Below are positions 23,201 through 35,200 of a stretch of DNA of 64,000 nt, piece by piece. Position numbers and translations under genes: made by a program. The stretch is from Bugula neritina (taxonomy: Eukaryota; Bryozoa; Gymnolaemata; Cheilostomatida; Bugulidae): the NCBI GenBank assembly GCA_964035545.1, contig OZ037765.1, forward strand, positions 6,894,698 to 6,958,697, read 5' to 3'. A model generated the notes under the pieces. That model made no database searches. It had not been told where the DNA came from and saw nothing but the letters and a program-made list of their open reading frames with translations. Numbering within the stretch: position 1 is the stretch's first letter; every line of letters begins with the position of its first letter.

Positions 23201-26200
23201 TTTCTTCATGGTTTCGACTAACTTTCCCACGTACTCATGTACTGGGAATTCTGGGTTAGGAATGTGGTACGCGAGGTGTTCTGGTACCCTGGTTTCTCGG
23301 CCCAACATCATCAGATTCGGTGTTTCCTGTGTGCTGGAGTGGGGGGTGCTTCGATATGCTCGCATAATCTGTGGTAGCATGACGTCCCACTCCTCTTGAC
23401 TCCTTCCCAACAAGAGGCTTCGGAGAGCATCACCCAACATCCGGTTGTTTCTTTCAACTACCCCATTTCCTTGGGGGTGATACGGGGTGGTCCGGCTCTG
23501 GCTCACCCCCCATACTTGGCAGAGGTCCTTCATTAATTGTGATTGGTATTGAGCGCCCTGGTCGGTGTGTATCTGTTCCGGTAGGCCGAAGTAACAGAAC
23601 ACACGCTGGTCCAGGACTCGGGCTACTGTGGGTGCCGATGCGTCGGGGATAGCCAGGGCATCCGCCCATCGTGTGAAGTGGTCTGTAAGGACCAAGATCC
23701 AAGAGTTTCCCCTTTCGGTCGTGGGCATGGGTCCCACGAGATCTACCGCCATGACCTGCCAAGGCCGGCCGGCGTATAGCCGGCGCTGACCCGTGGTTTC
23801 GGTGGGGCGTCCGTGTTTGCTGGCCTGACAGACTTCACAGTGCCGAATTCTCAGTCGCACATCCCTGGTCATCCCGGGCCAATACCATCGCATCTGCAGG
23901 CATCTGATGACCCGACTGGCTCCCGCATGGGCCTGTTTGTGGGTGTCCCAGATGATTTCCCGACGGAGAGCGCGTGGGCATACGACGCGATCCCTCTCCT
24001 GTTGCCGGTTGTCTGCTGCGAGTGTCATCGTCAGGAGGCCGTCTGAACGAATCTGGAGAGAATTCCAGCGGCGGCAGAAGAACTGAAACTCAGCGTCTCC
24101 CTGCCGTTGCTGTTCCTCCGAGGGTCGTCTGCCTTCTTTCTTGGCTCGGAAGATGTCAGCTACTGATCCAGGGAGTGTTTCTTGCAGTCGACACAGCTCC
24201 TTGACGTTCTGGTACAGTGTGGGGTTAGCACGGAGTGCCTGGACGTCGTCTGAGTGGGTTTCAGGCCGAAGATGGCCGTGCTCCCAACGATAGACGTTGC
24301 CGTCTCCCAACTGTGCCTCGACGTCAAGGCGGGCAGGTCCCCCATCACGCCTCTCGATGTGTAGGCATTGCTTGCAGTTCTCTACCGGTCGGCGACTCAT
24401 GCCATCAGCGTTCCCGTGTTTCTTGCCGGCACGGTGCTCTATCCGGTAAGAAAACTCAGCAAGAATCTCTAGCCAACGGGCCACCTGACTCGAGGGCTCT
24501 GCACGTTTACACAACCATATCAGTGATGCATGGTCTGTTCGCAACCGGAACGTTCTCCCATACAGATATGGCCGAAAGTGCTTGACCGCCTTGACTACTG
24601 CTAGGAGTTCCTTCCTAGTGGTGCAGTAGTTTTTCTCGGCGGCCGCGAGAGTCTTGCTGTAGTAAGCCACGACCACCTCACTTCCACCCTGGACTTGAGA
24701 CAGAACAGCTCCCACACTGTGGTCGCTGGCGTCGGTGTCCAGGATGTACTCTTTGGCTGGATCAGGATACGCCAGAATCGGCGCCTCCATTAGCCGTTGT
24801 TTGAGGTGGTCGAATGCCTGCTGCTCCTCCTGTGTCCACTGCCACCGGACTCCCTTGGCGGTTAGCCGATTCAAAGGCTGAGCCACCCCTGCAAACCTGG
24901 GTACGTACTGCCTGTAGTAGCCTACCAGGCCCAGGAATGCCCGCAATTCAGAGAGGTCCCGGGGGACGGCCCACTCCTTCACAGCCTGTACCTTCTCCGG
25001 GTCGGTAGCGACCCCGTCACGGCCAACCACATGGCCCAGGTATGTGACTTCTTGCTGTAGGAGTGCACACTTGGAGGGCTTCAACTTCAGTCCAGCAGCC
25101 CGGAGTCGGTCAAAGACCTCCCGCAGACGACTGACATGAGTCGTAAAGTCTGGGGTGATGACAATGACGTCATCCAGATAGATTAGGAGGGTCTTCCAGT
25201 GTAACCCACTGAGGACCTGCTCCATGAGTCTTTGGAAAGTTGCCGGGGCGGACGTAAGTCCAAACGGCAGTACTTTCCACTTCCAGAGCCCATCGCGGGT
25301 AATGAATGCTGCTTTGTCCTGAGCATCAGGACTGAGGGGTACTTGCCAGTACCCGCTAAGCAGGTCCAGAGTACTGAAGTACTTGCTACCCGCGAGGGCA
25401 TCCAGAGACTCATCTATCCGCGGGAGGGGGTAAGCGTCCTGGATGGTAACGCTGTTGAGTCTGCGGTAGTCCACACAGAACCTCCAGCTACCATCCTTCT
25501 TCTTGACCAGGACTACTGGAGAGCTCCACGCACCGTGGGCAGGCTCAATCAGATCCCGGTCGAGAAGATCTTGCACCTGCCGGCTCACCTCCTTCTCCGG
25601 GCCCAGACGTCGGGTTGGCTGCCTGATGGGAGTGGTGCCAGCTGCCAGGGGTATCTCGTGGGAGATAACCTTAGTCAGCCCCATATCTTCATCACCACGA
25701 CTGAAGACATCACTGTACTCCGCGAGTAGTTGAGCCAGTGTTTGGCGTTCAGTACTACTCGTACAGTTTCCACACGCTCCACTGTACAAGCCAGCCACAT
25801 GCTCCGGGACTGCTTCTCCGTGGTTGTGAGGGGGGTTTCCCTGGGTGTCGGTCACTGTTTCCAGTGCCAGACCCACATCCGCCTCATGGATGGAGTGGTA
25901 CTTCCCCACCAGTACACCAGCCGATAATCGGACCGATTCCGCGAAGGGGTTGATGCATTGCACGAGGAGCTCTTTTCGACAGTCCAGCCGATTCAGGCTG
26001 TTTGCCAGTCGAATTGCTCCGTGCGTTCCTTCCACCACCCCCAGTGCGGCGATCTCCTTGCAGTTGACCCTGCATCGGAGAGTAGCCTGGGTTCTCCCTG
26101 GAATCGTGCAGTCCTGCACTACCTGGACTCCGCCCACCAAGGGCCTACCAAACTTGTCCACACAGGCAAGTTCTTTTCCAGCCATTACCACCGCCGACTT

Positions 26201-29200
26201 CTGGAAATCCATGTGACACTGGTGTTTCTCCAGAAAGGGCATTCCCAGAATGGCGTCTTCCTTCAGGTGGCTGACAATGAACGTCTCGTGAATCACTTGA
26301 TCACGGACTCGTCCAGGTAATGTGATAATGCCATAGAAGGGGATACACGATCCGTCCGCCAACGTACCGTGTGCTCCTTCGTATGGCTCGAGGCTCGCCC
26401 GCTCTCGGGCACCAAGGGTGTCGAAGAGACGCCGACTTAGCAGGTTTGTAGTGCACCCTGTGTCCAGCAGGAAGGTGGCAGCTTTACCCGAAATTTTTCC
26501 GGGTAGGAAGTAGCTGCTTCCATACGGCTGGGTGCTCCTGGGTCGGTCAGTCTCTGGGGGGGACACCTCTTGGGTCCTTACAGCGGGCCTCCTCTTCGTC
26601 TTACAGACAACGGGGGTTTTCTGAGGCTGGGAGGGTAGCTTTGGATACTCTTGCGAGTAAGCTGAATCTTCCTCCACAGCCTCTTCGGGCAACCCCGCGA
26701 ACCGGTTTTGGAGTGGCCAGGCCGGAGGATCGGGTAAACCTTGCGGTCTCCGAGATCTCCGAGGTGCCTGCCATCCTGCATCTTGAGGCTCCATCCGGGT
26801 CGTAGGTGGCTGGGTTGGAGGGTCGGGCAGACCTTGGGGTCTCCGACGTCTCCACGTAGCCTCGGCGGGCCTGGAAGAGGCTCCTTGGGTCATTTCCTCC
26901 CGGATGGGGTTGGCTGGTGGCTCACGGTTGGCGGAAGTTACCGCGAGCCCCGGGTGTTTAAAGGCATCCTTCTTTCGTGAGGGCATTGCCTTCGTACATG
27001 TCCCCTGGCACCACACCCCCAGCAGGTGAGGTGTGTAGTACCGGCTGGTTCACCCCGGGGTCGGGGGTTTCGTTTGTCAGCCTGTTCTCTTTGCATCTGC
27101 TTCATATCTGCCTGCAATCCCTTTACCATGTCCATCAGCATGGTCATCTGGTCAGATGACGGAGTAGTGGTAGCAGCCGCCACGGCCTGTGGGTTTGGCT
27201 GATCCGGCTTAATGACTTCGGACCGTTCCTCAATCTGACAAGCGGTGAAATCCGCACACTGAGGTCCCTCCACTTGGTAGTAAGCCTTGCCCAGGGCTAA
27301 GGCTTCCTCTATAGTGGTGACCTTGGCTGCCAAGTAATAACGCTGTAGTCCAGGGTTATTGATTGTGTGGAAGAAGGCTTCATACACAGCACCTCTTTGT
27401 GCTGCAGGTGTGTCGTCGCTATGGGCTACTGGTACTAGTGCCTCAATAGCATTCGCATGGTCTTGGAGTGAGGTCTTCCGGTCTCGGCGTATGGTGCGCA
27501 ATCGGTCCCTGGCGGCGCGGGCGGTGAGCCCGAAACGCGACCTGAGGGCCTGAAAGATGTGCGCTGTATTGGGTCCCAGAGCATAACTCTTTGCCTGTCC
27601 TGTCAAACAGGTACGGAGGTGGAGGAGGCGCACCGGTGCCGGCCATTCGGCGAGGGTGGCTACTTCCTCAAACTCTCTGATGAATTGTTCGATATCTCCC
27701 TCGCCTCCGAAAATCGGAGGCCTCAGGCGATACCTGTCTCCAGGTGCTGCCTGTCCGGTCTTTCCGACCTCTCGGAGAGCCGTGATGAGCATCTCCATGG
27801 TGAGACGGTCCCCTTCTACTTCTTCTTCTCCTTCTACCATGACTTCTTCTTCTTCGTCCCCCATTGTGCTGTTCTTTCTTTCTCTCTAATGGCTGCTTGT
27901 CGTACTAGTCTATTCTATATCCCACCGCTGCCACCAATGTTGTGATTTTGTGGATTATAAGAATAGACTAGTAGTCTGCATGCCAGTTATTGTGAGAGAA
28001 ATAAAGAGTCTTGATTAAAATGAATCTATGAGTATTTATTTCTTCTGACTGCTTCGAGCTCCAGTACAAGAATGAAATAACATTGAAAAGCTTCGCACTT
28101 ATATAGGGGGGAATTCCCGCCACTAATGAGGGGCCGAAACTCGTGCGAACGTCGGGGTTCCGCCGACCGACATCGGAGGGAGTACTGCCCGATCTCGGGC
28201 AGGTCCCTCCGACTTCGTGTCTTCGGTCTCCGACTTCGCACGAGTCTCGGCTTACATATAATAAAAAGAAAACGAGTGCGAGGGAATACAACTCACAAAA
28301 ACTATTACAGTAAACAAACAAAAATAATAGGAAGGGCAATTCACAATCATTACGCTATTTACTACACTAATCTTAGCTATAATTACAATATTTGAGGCAT
28401 TAGAAAGCTACGCAAGGAGCTTAGCTATAATTACAGCATTTACAGTATTTACAAAGTTACGCTAAGTCCATTATAATAGTGACGCGATATAATTACTAGA
28501 GCGTTAAAATCCATTACAATATCACTATAATATCTTTTAATACTACATACTAGTATAGCACAATGTTTTCATAGTATCACATCCAATGTAAATCTATTAA
28601 TAAGTTCACTGAAACAACAATACAAATACTGGTTTATGTTTAGGGCTGATGCATCCATAAAAGTTGGTGATGTTGTCAACATATTTGGCGAGTTTAACTC
28701 TAACGGCTACATCTGCATAGATATGACTCAGAACAACATTATGGTGGTGAATCCTGACTACCTGGTCTCCGGCTCAATTGTAGCCTCAGCTACTACATGT
28801 GTTAGAAGGTGGGTTTGTAAAGTCTCGTCTCTTGTGGTTATGGGGATGCTGTACACCTGGCAATGAAGTAAACATGTGCTTATATATGGCAGTAATTAGA
28901 CTTTCTGCAGGGTTTTGCTCACAACTGGATTTATGGTATGAGTTTATTACGATACAGGTCTAGCTTACCTTCTTGTACAGTAGTTTAGTTAGAAAGGTTT
29001 AGATACCAAGAGACTATGTTACAACTATGGCTATTCTAAATCTGACTCATTTTTCAGTTTTTTTATTTAATGTTAGTCATCATCATTAAATGCAGGGATT
29101 GTTCAATGAAGTAAGGGTTAGGTTTGTATTTTCAACCTACTGCGAATATTTTCTGGAAAATTACCTGCCTGTCAAATGTATTCAGGTGTAACATTGCAGT

Positions 29201-32200
29201 GTTGTGTGTGTTTCCAGATCTGTCTTGGCCAACAGGTACAGAGGATATGATGCAGGCAATAAGTACATGCTGTTTGGTAGTATACTGCATGAAATCTTCC
29301 AAAAGGTACGTTATGTGTCTCGATATACTTTAATCTAATAACACTACAATTAGATCAGCTCAGTATTTTAACTGTTTCATGGATTTGCAGCCCACAAGAA
29401 AGAAGTGAATCTTGAAAATCTAATTCATTTTTATTTGAGCTTTTTAGTAACCTACTGAAAGCAAAACATTCCTGGCAATATTATTTATTTGTGAACCTTT
29501 GTATATTTGTATAAAATTTTCTTTCTCACCTAGACAGCTGTAGTCTTGCATGGGTAGCTGTTGTTTGCAGATGTTTTCTTATCACAAAATACAATAATTT
29601 GGTTCATTGACTATTGTATTTTGTTCATATAAAATTGGGAGTTTATTACCTTATAATTTAAATTTGTAATCTAAGTGTTGATCAATAAATCGTAATTCTA
29701 GTATATTCTTGACATCCCTTTCAGGTGCTTGTGTCAGATATAAAAGATCCAGCGGAGATTAGAAAACTTGCAGAGAGTATTGCTCACACCTCATCATATG
29801 CCCATGACATGTATGTCAAGTGACTCTCTACTATAGGCTTTCATGCAGTATAGTGCATTATATCATCATGCTAAGTGTTCTGGTGCTGAGACCAAAATTG
29901 AAGTCATACTAAGTAAATGTGTATTTTAAAGTTTTAGGTTATCACCTAAACAGTGTATTATATAAAAAATGAAAACTTTTCAATGTTTATAGTGATATAT
30001 AATGTAGTAGCCTCAATATGATTGTTGATGAAGCGTTTGAAGGTTGTGTTCTCTTGTTTTCTGAATCATTTAAGTCATTACATCTGTTGCATAGGTATTC
30101 GATTGATATGACAGAGAAATCTCTGATGGATGGCATAAATGAATATCTCCCTCCTATTTCCCAGTTTCTTGTAAAACATGTTGGACCTCAGGCTAAGGAT
30201 AAGATTAAAATACTTGAGGTTAAAGACATAGAGGAGACGATCTGGTCACCAAGGTAAAATATATTGGATAAGTATGCTATCTGTATATAATATCACATTC
30301 TAAATATCTATACATGTATCTAGGTTTATGTTCACCTTTCACTGCTATTTCCCTATTGTGTGGTGGGTTTCTTGCCTTACTCTCAGTTCCACCAAAGTTT
30401 TCCATCTTACTCAATCTCTTGCATCACTTTAGTCTGGATCTGGTTGGCGGAGATCAGTACTGATACACATAGATAGGCTTATATAATGGGTGCAATATAC
30501 TGCACAATGGTGACATTATGGAAAGCTGGTAGATGAAAAAATATGTACCTTGTTACCTACAGTACAGATGTACCTTGCTACGTACAGGTTCGGTATGAAA
30601 GGTAAAATTGACGTGACAGCAGAATGTAGCATCAATGGTGCAGACAGCAAGCAGATTCCTCTAGAGTTGAAGACAGGAAGACCCAGCTATTCCGCCGAGC
30701 ACAAGGGTCAGGTGAGTCATGTATTCACACATATAATTTGCTTTAAGCTTATAAGCACTGCGTTTTCATTGCTTCTAATGGATTTGTAGTTGGGGTTTGC
30801 ATTAACTTACGGTTGTGGTTTTATTTGATTCAACTGTTTCTAAACATCCAATGAAAAATCCATTCGCATAATCTAAGGCAATGGAAAAGCGGTGAAGCTG
30901 AGTTTGCTCACTACATTTATATATAATTGTGTAATTCTAAATGCAAGAACATATTTTTTGGTAGAAGATCAGCTGAATTTAATATAAAAATACGTCGATT
31001 TTATCAACAAATTTCTTGCAATTTTATATCCTGTTTTTACAACAATTAGAGTTAAACTCCTTATGTTGAGAGAATACGATAATTTGATTAAATGCCTGTG
31101 CTACTTTGTGGACAAGTAGTTTCTAATATTTGCATCAGCTGTCTACAATGAGTTGTAGATACCACAAGAGACCGTGTTATGTAACCTTGTCTATCAGTGT
31201 ACGTACATTTTCATCAGGTAACAATATATTCCTTGATGCTGTCTGAGAAGGAGCAGGGAAGAGCTACTCTGGAAGATGTACAGCCTGGTTTGTTGGCTTA
31301 TCTCAAAGATGGGTCAATGCAGCACATATCACACTCTGGGCCAGCTATTAAAGGTCTTACTATCTTTTCATCTACAGCAAGATAACTTGGTAGTTGGTAG
31401 ATGTTTAATAGTGTAGTCTTCAAGTTTTAAGCACTATTTTATAATCTCTTTATGTATTGTATTAGGGAGCAGCCGTGGTATAGGGGTTGTGGTCTAGGGG
31501 TTAGAGCGTTTGCCTAGTAAACACGAAGGTCATGGGTTCGAGCCCGGACAAAGGTCATTGGTGATGTTAGGAAAAGCATCCAGTCATAATTGCTCCTGTG
31601 CCCCATCTGACTAAGTCCTTAGCCCGATTTACCAAAAAAACCCTTTCCATCAAGGGTTTCTCACAGGGATGGCGACTATAAACTTGCGCGAGTTTTTTTA
31701 TAGTAAAAAATTGGTAAAGAAGCTCTCTCTGTACAGTGAAACTTCTTTAGCCAGTTGAATGAGTTTATTCACTTTATCAACTATTGGAGCCAATGCGACT
31801 ATAAACTTGCGTGAGTTTATGTATTGTATTAAACTTTCTATAACTTTCAGAGTTTACTTTAAACAACAAGTAACTATGTAATAGCGTGTTATAGTAAAAA
31901 CTTTCTTTCAGTCAAATTCTAACGGAACCAACTGCAAGCATTTATAAATATGTTGTAGGTCTAATCAATCTCAGAAATGAACTTTGCCATGGGCTACTGA
32001 GGGGCATCACACCCGTCCCAAACTCTCAGGAGTTCCTTGTGGAGCCTCTGCCGGAGCCGATATGTCAGAGTAGACTGTGTGAATCCTGCCCTCATCTCAT
32101 CACCTGCTCACTCCATCAACAGTAGGTGTCTTATTGTACCATCCTACAAGTACAGTACTCCCTCCGTATCTCACTAAGCTGGGGGTCCTGAAACCTCAAT

Positions 32201-35200
32201 TTGTGACATAGTAGAATACCAGGTTTAACTCACGGATCCGTTAAATTAGGCCATTTTGTTCATACACACGTACATAAGTCACAAAACTGGGGTTCATGCC
32301 CTTCTCGTGACCTATGGAATTTTGTGAGAAATGGATCTGTGGGATTTGGTGGGAGAACTGCATATACAATCTATTCTTATAGAGTTTCTATTTCTATTAT
32401 ATGTTGGTCACCAAATGCCATCCAATACTGCCATAATTGTCTAAAAGTGAGTTTTATTGTCTGTCAGTTATTTGTAGCCCAAGTGACTTCTGATTGTAGA
32501 GTATTTAAGGATTTTAATGCACCGTCTGGTCACATTATGGAGAAACTGGTGCCTGAAACTTTGGCTCATCTCACTGAGTCACACCTGGAATATTTCTCCA
32601 AATGGAGCAAACTCCTGCTGCTTGAGAGCTCTCTGGAAGCCAAGTGGAAAAGTCTTAGAGATTTGTGGACCAAACCTATCAAACAAAGGTTTGGTTACTA
32701 TTCTCAATAAAAAGTCGATTGGCACCTAATTAGATTATACAAAAATAATAAGCAATACATTGTTTGTTTTGACTAGTAGTTATTAAATTTTAGTTTCATT
32801 TCCTACTACAAGTCCGCCTTTTTTCAATGTCATCATTTTGACCTAGAAAGAGCTGAGCTCCAACATTCCATTAGCTACATAATACAGTATCTCACATAAT
32901 ACAGTATCTTACGCAGTTGTAACTCTTTGCAGGTTGGCCAGTGGCTTGTGTAGGAATGGGTTATCATTAACTGAGACTGTAAAGTTGAATGGCAGGTATA
33001 AAATTGTCCTGGAGAGTTCTACAACCATAACACCTGCTTGTAAGCTGTGCGCAGGAGATCTAGTTGTTGTTAGCAAAGGGAACAGTAAAGTAGTTATAGA
33101 GACCACAGCATCTATTCTAGAGATCAAAGGGCGTCATGTCACCTTGCTCACTGACAGGTAATGTCACCTTACTCACTGACAGGTAATGTCACCTTACTCA
33201 CTGACAGGTAATGCCACCTTACTCACTGACAGGTAATGCCACCTTACTCACTGACAGGTAACGTCACCTTGCTCACTGACAGGTAATGTCACCTTGCTCA
33301 CTGACAGGTAATGTCACCTTGCTCACTGACAGGCATTGTCACATGTCTGTATACAGCTTATCTGAGCTTTAACTAAAAACACGTATTGAGAAAAGGTGTA
33401 AATTTATTTAATTTTTTATTCCTATTTGTGATAGCTTTAAAGAGAGTTTTGATGCCTTTTACAGGATCTTTAAACATTTTATTAGCATATTTTAAAATGG
33501 AATCAAGTTTTAGTATAACTGGAGAATCGGTTTCAGTTTTTGTTTCATTGTATGAAAATATTTGACCCAACGTTGATGTTCATGACAGCTGTTGATAGGC
33601 TGTTGTTAAGTTGAATGACTGTATGTAACCTGGGCTTAACATTGTATCATTTCTCACTCCTGTGTAGGTTGTGTGTCACCCTTCATACTTCCTTTTCCTG
33701 GTTATTTCAGAGATTTATCCAGCAAGCATTCATACTGCATAGACAAGTATGACGCATACACTGGAGATGGTGCAGGATTCACTAACTTAGCTAGACTGAT
33801 GGAGAATACACCCGAAAGGTAGTCTTTTAATGCAACCTCAGTTTACTGATTTTATAGCTGCAGTCCAACGCAAAGTATTGTATGTGGTTTTATTTTATTT
33901 GATTTTAAAATTAAATTTTAAATCAAGTTTTGTAGCCTCTATAATAGAAAGCATATACTTCAAATTGTAGTCACCATTTATCTTTTCTGTTACAAGAATT
34001 TTAGAAATGGTAAAATGTAAGTTATTTGCAGACTACCATCTGCACAGTCACTTGATCATGATGTCACTTACATCATGTGACTTGCACCTGTCGCATCATG
34101 TCACTTGCACACAGTAATACGTGTGATATATATTCCTCATTGCATGTAGTGCCAAGCTAAGAAGTATCATCATTGATGGCAGAGTAGGAGAGTTTGATGA
34201 ATTCCTTGATCATGAGTTGGAAGATAAAGTAGAGAAGCTGACAGAATCCCTCAACTCTAAGCAGAAGTTAGCTGTGCACCAGGCATGTTCCTGAAATCTT
34301 ACAAATTATAAATGTTTTTTATTTTATAGCAACTCTAGTGTTAATTTCACATGGTGCTTGCTTGAATAGTGCACTCAGAGTTCAACTGTGCCATGTATAT
34401 GCCGTGTATGTAAACATGTAATAACTCTCACATGGTTAGAAGTTTTAAGATCTGTACAAGTGGGAGTTGTGTGCACTCTGTACACAAATCTAAATCTTAT
34501 ATGTATTGCAAATTTAGTCTAATATTTTAACATACTGAATCATAAAAATTATACAATTGAGAGTTATGTACACTTTATACTAAATTTTATCCATTGTATA
34601 TAATGCAAATTGTGTCTATGTTTTTTAAGTTTTTGAGATTTTTAATCGAAAGTGCTGTTAATCGAAACAAGCTAGTAATGCCTACAGAGTTCATAAAATA
34701 TATTGTGTAAATGATATTTCCTGTTAGGCATTGCTGTGCCGAGACTACTTGGTAATAAAAGGGTACCCTGGGACCGGCAAGACCAGCACTATCGCTATGT
34801 TAGTGGAATGTCTCAGGGCTCAGGGGTTGTCTGTCATTGTTACTAGTTATACCAACTCTGCTGTGGATAATATACTACTCAAACTTAAACAGGTGAGAAC
34901 ATATCTTCATATACATGTGCATGTACACCCATATACATGCAAATGTGCACACACGCACACACATGACTAAAAATTTTGACACTGAAAACCACATCCGTCA
35001 TAATATATAGTCATTCTGTGGAGGCCAAATGATTAATAGTTACTGTGTCGGAAGTCTTTTTGCTTGCTCTATTTGGATTGTACATGTATCAAGTTTTAAA
35101 CTATACACTAGAAAGGTTATTTGACAGAACATTTTCTGTGGTGCAAGTACAGTGTGATTAGCTCTACTAGTTTTATACCAAACTGTGAATTTTTTCTAGA

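Larger units (their letters stand above)
21584..28518 (-). mobile_element. Full-length Ty3/gypsy LTR retrotransposon, antisense in DNA2 intron 3
   Basis: 6935 bp bounded by 581-bp TG...CA LTRs and a 4-bp target duplication (atat at 21580-21583 and 28519-28522). On the minus strand the order is 5' LTR (28518-27938), primer site, gag, a -1 frameshift signal, pol (protease-RT-RNase H-integrase), polypurine tract and 3' LTR (22164-21584). No env-like frame. The two LTRs look identical, implying a recent insertion. The coding part is far richer in G and C than the host DNA. It lies antisense between DNA2 exons 3 and 4, 12 bp after the exon 3 donor. Confidence 0.97.

Noticed and set aside
22422-27945. 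Many open frames opposite or out of phase with gag-pol
   Set aside because: Shadow frames of a long GC-rich coding region.
31475-31555. A functional tRNA gene
   Set aside because: The acceptor stem does not close and the sequence is the head of a SINE present in other copies.
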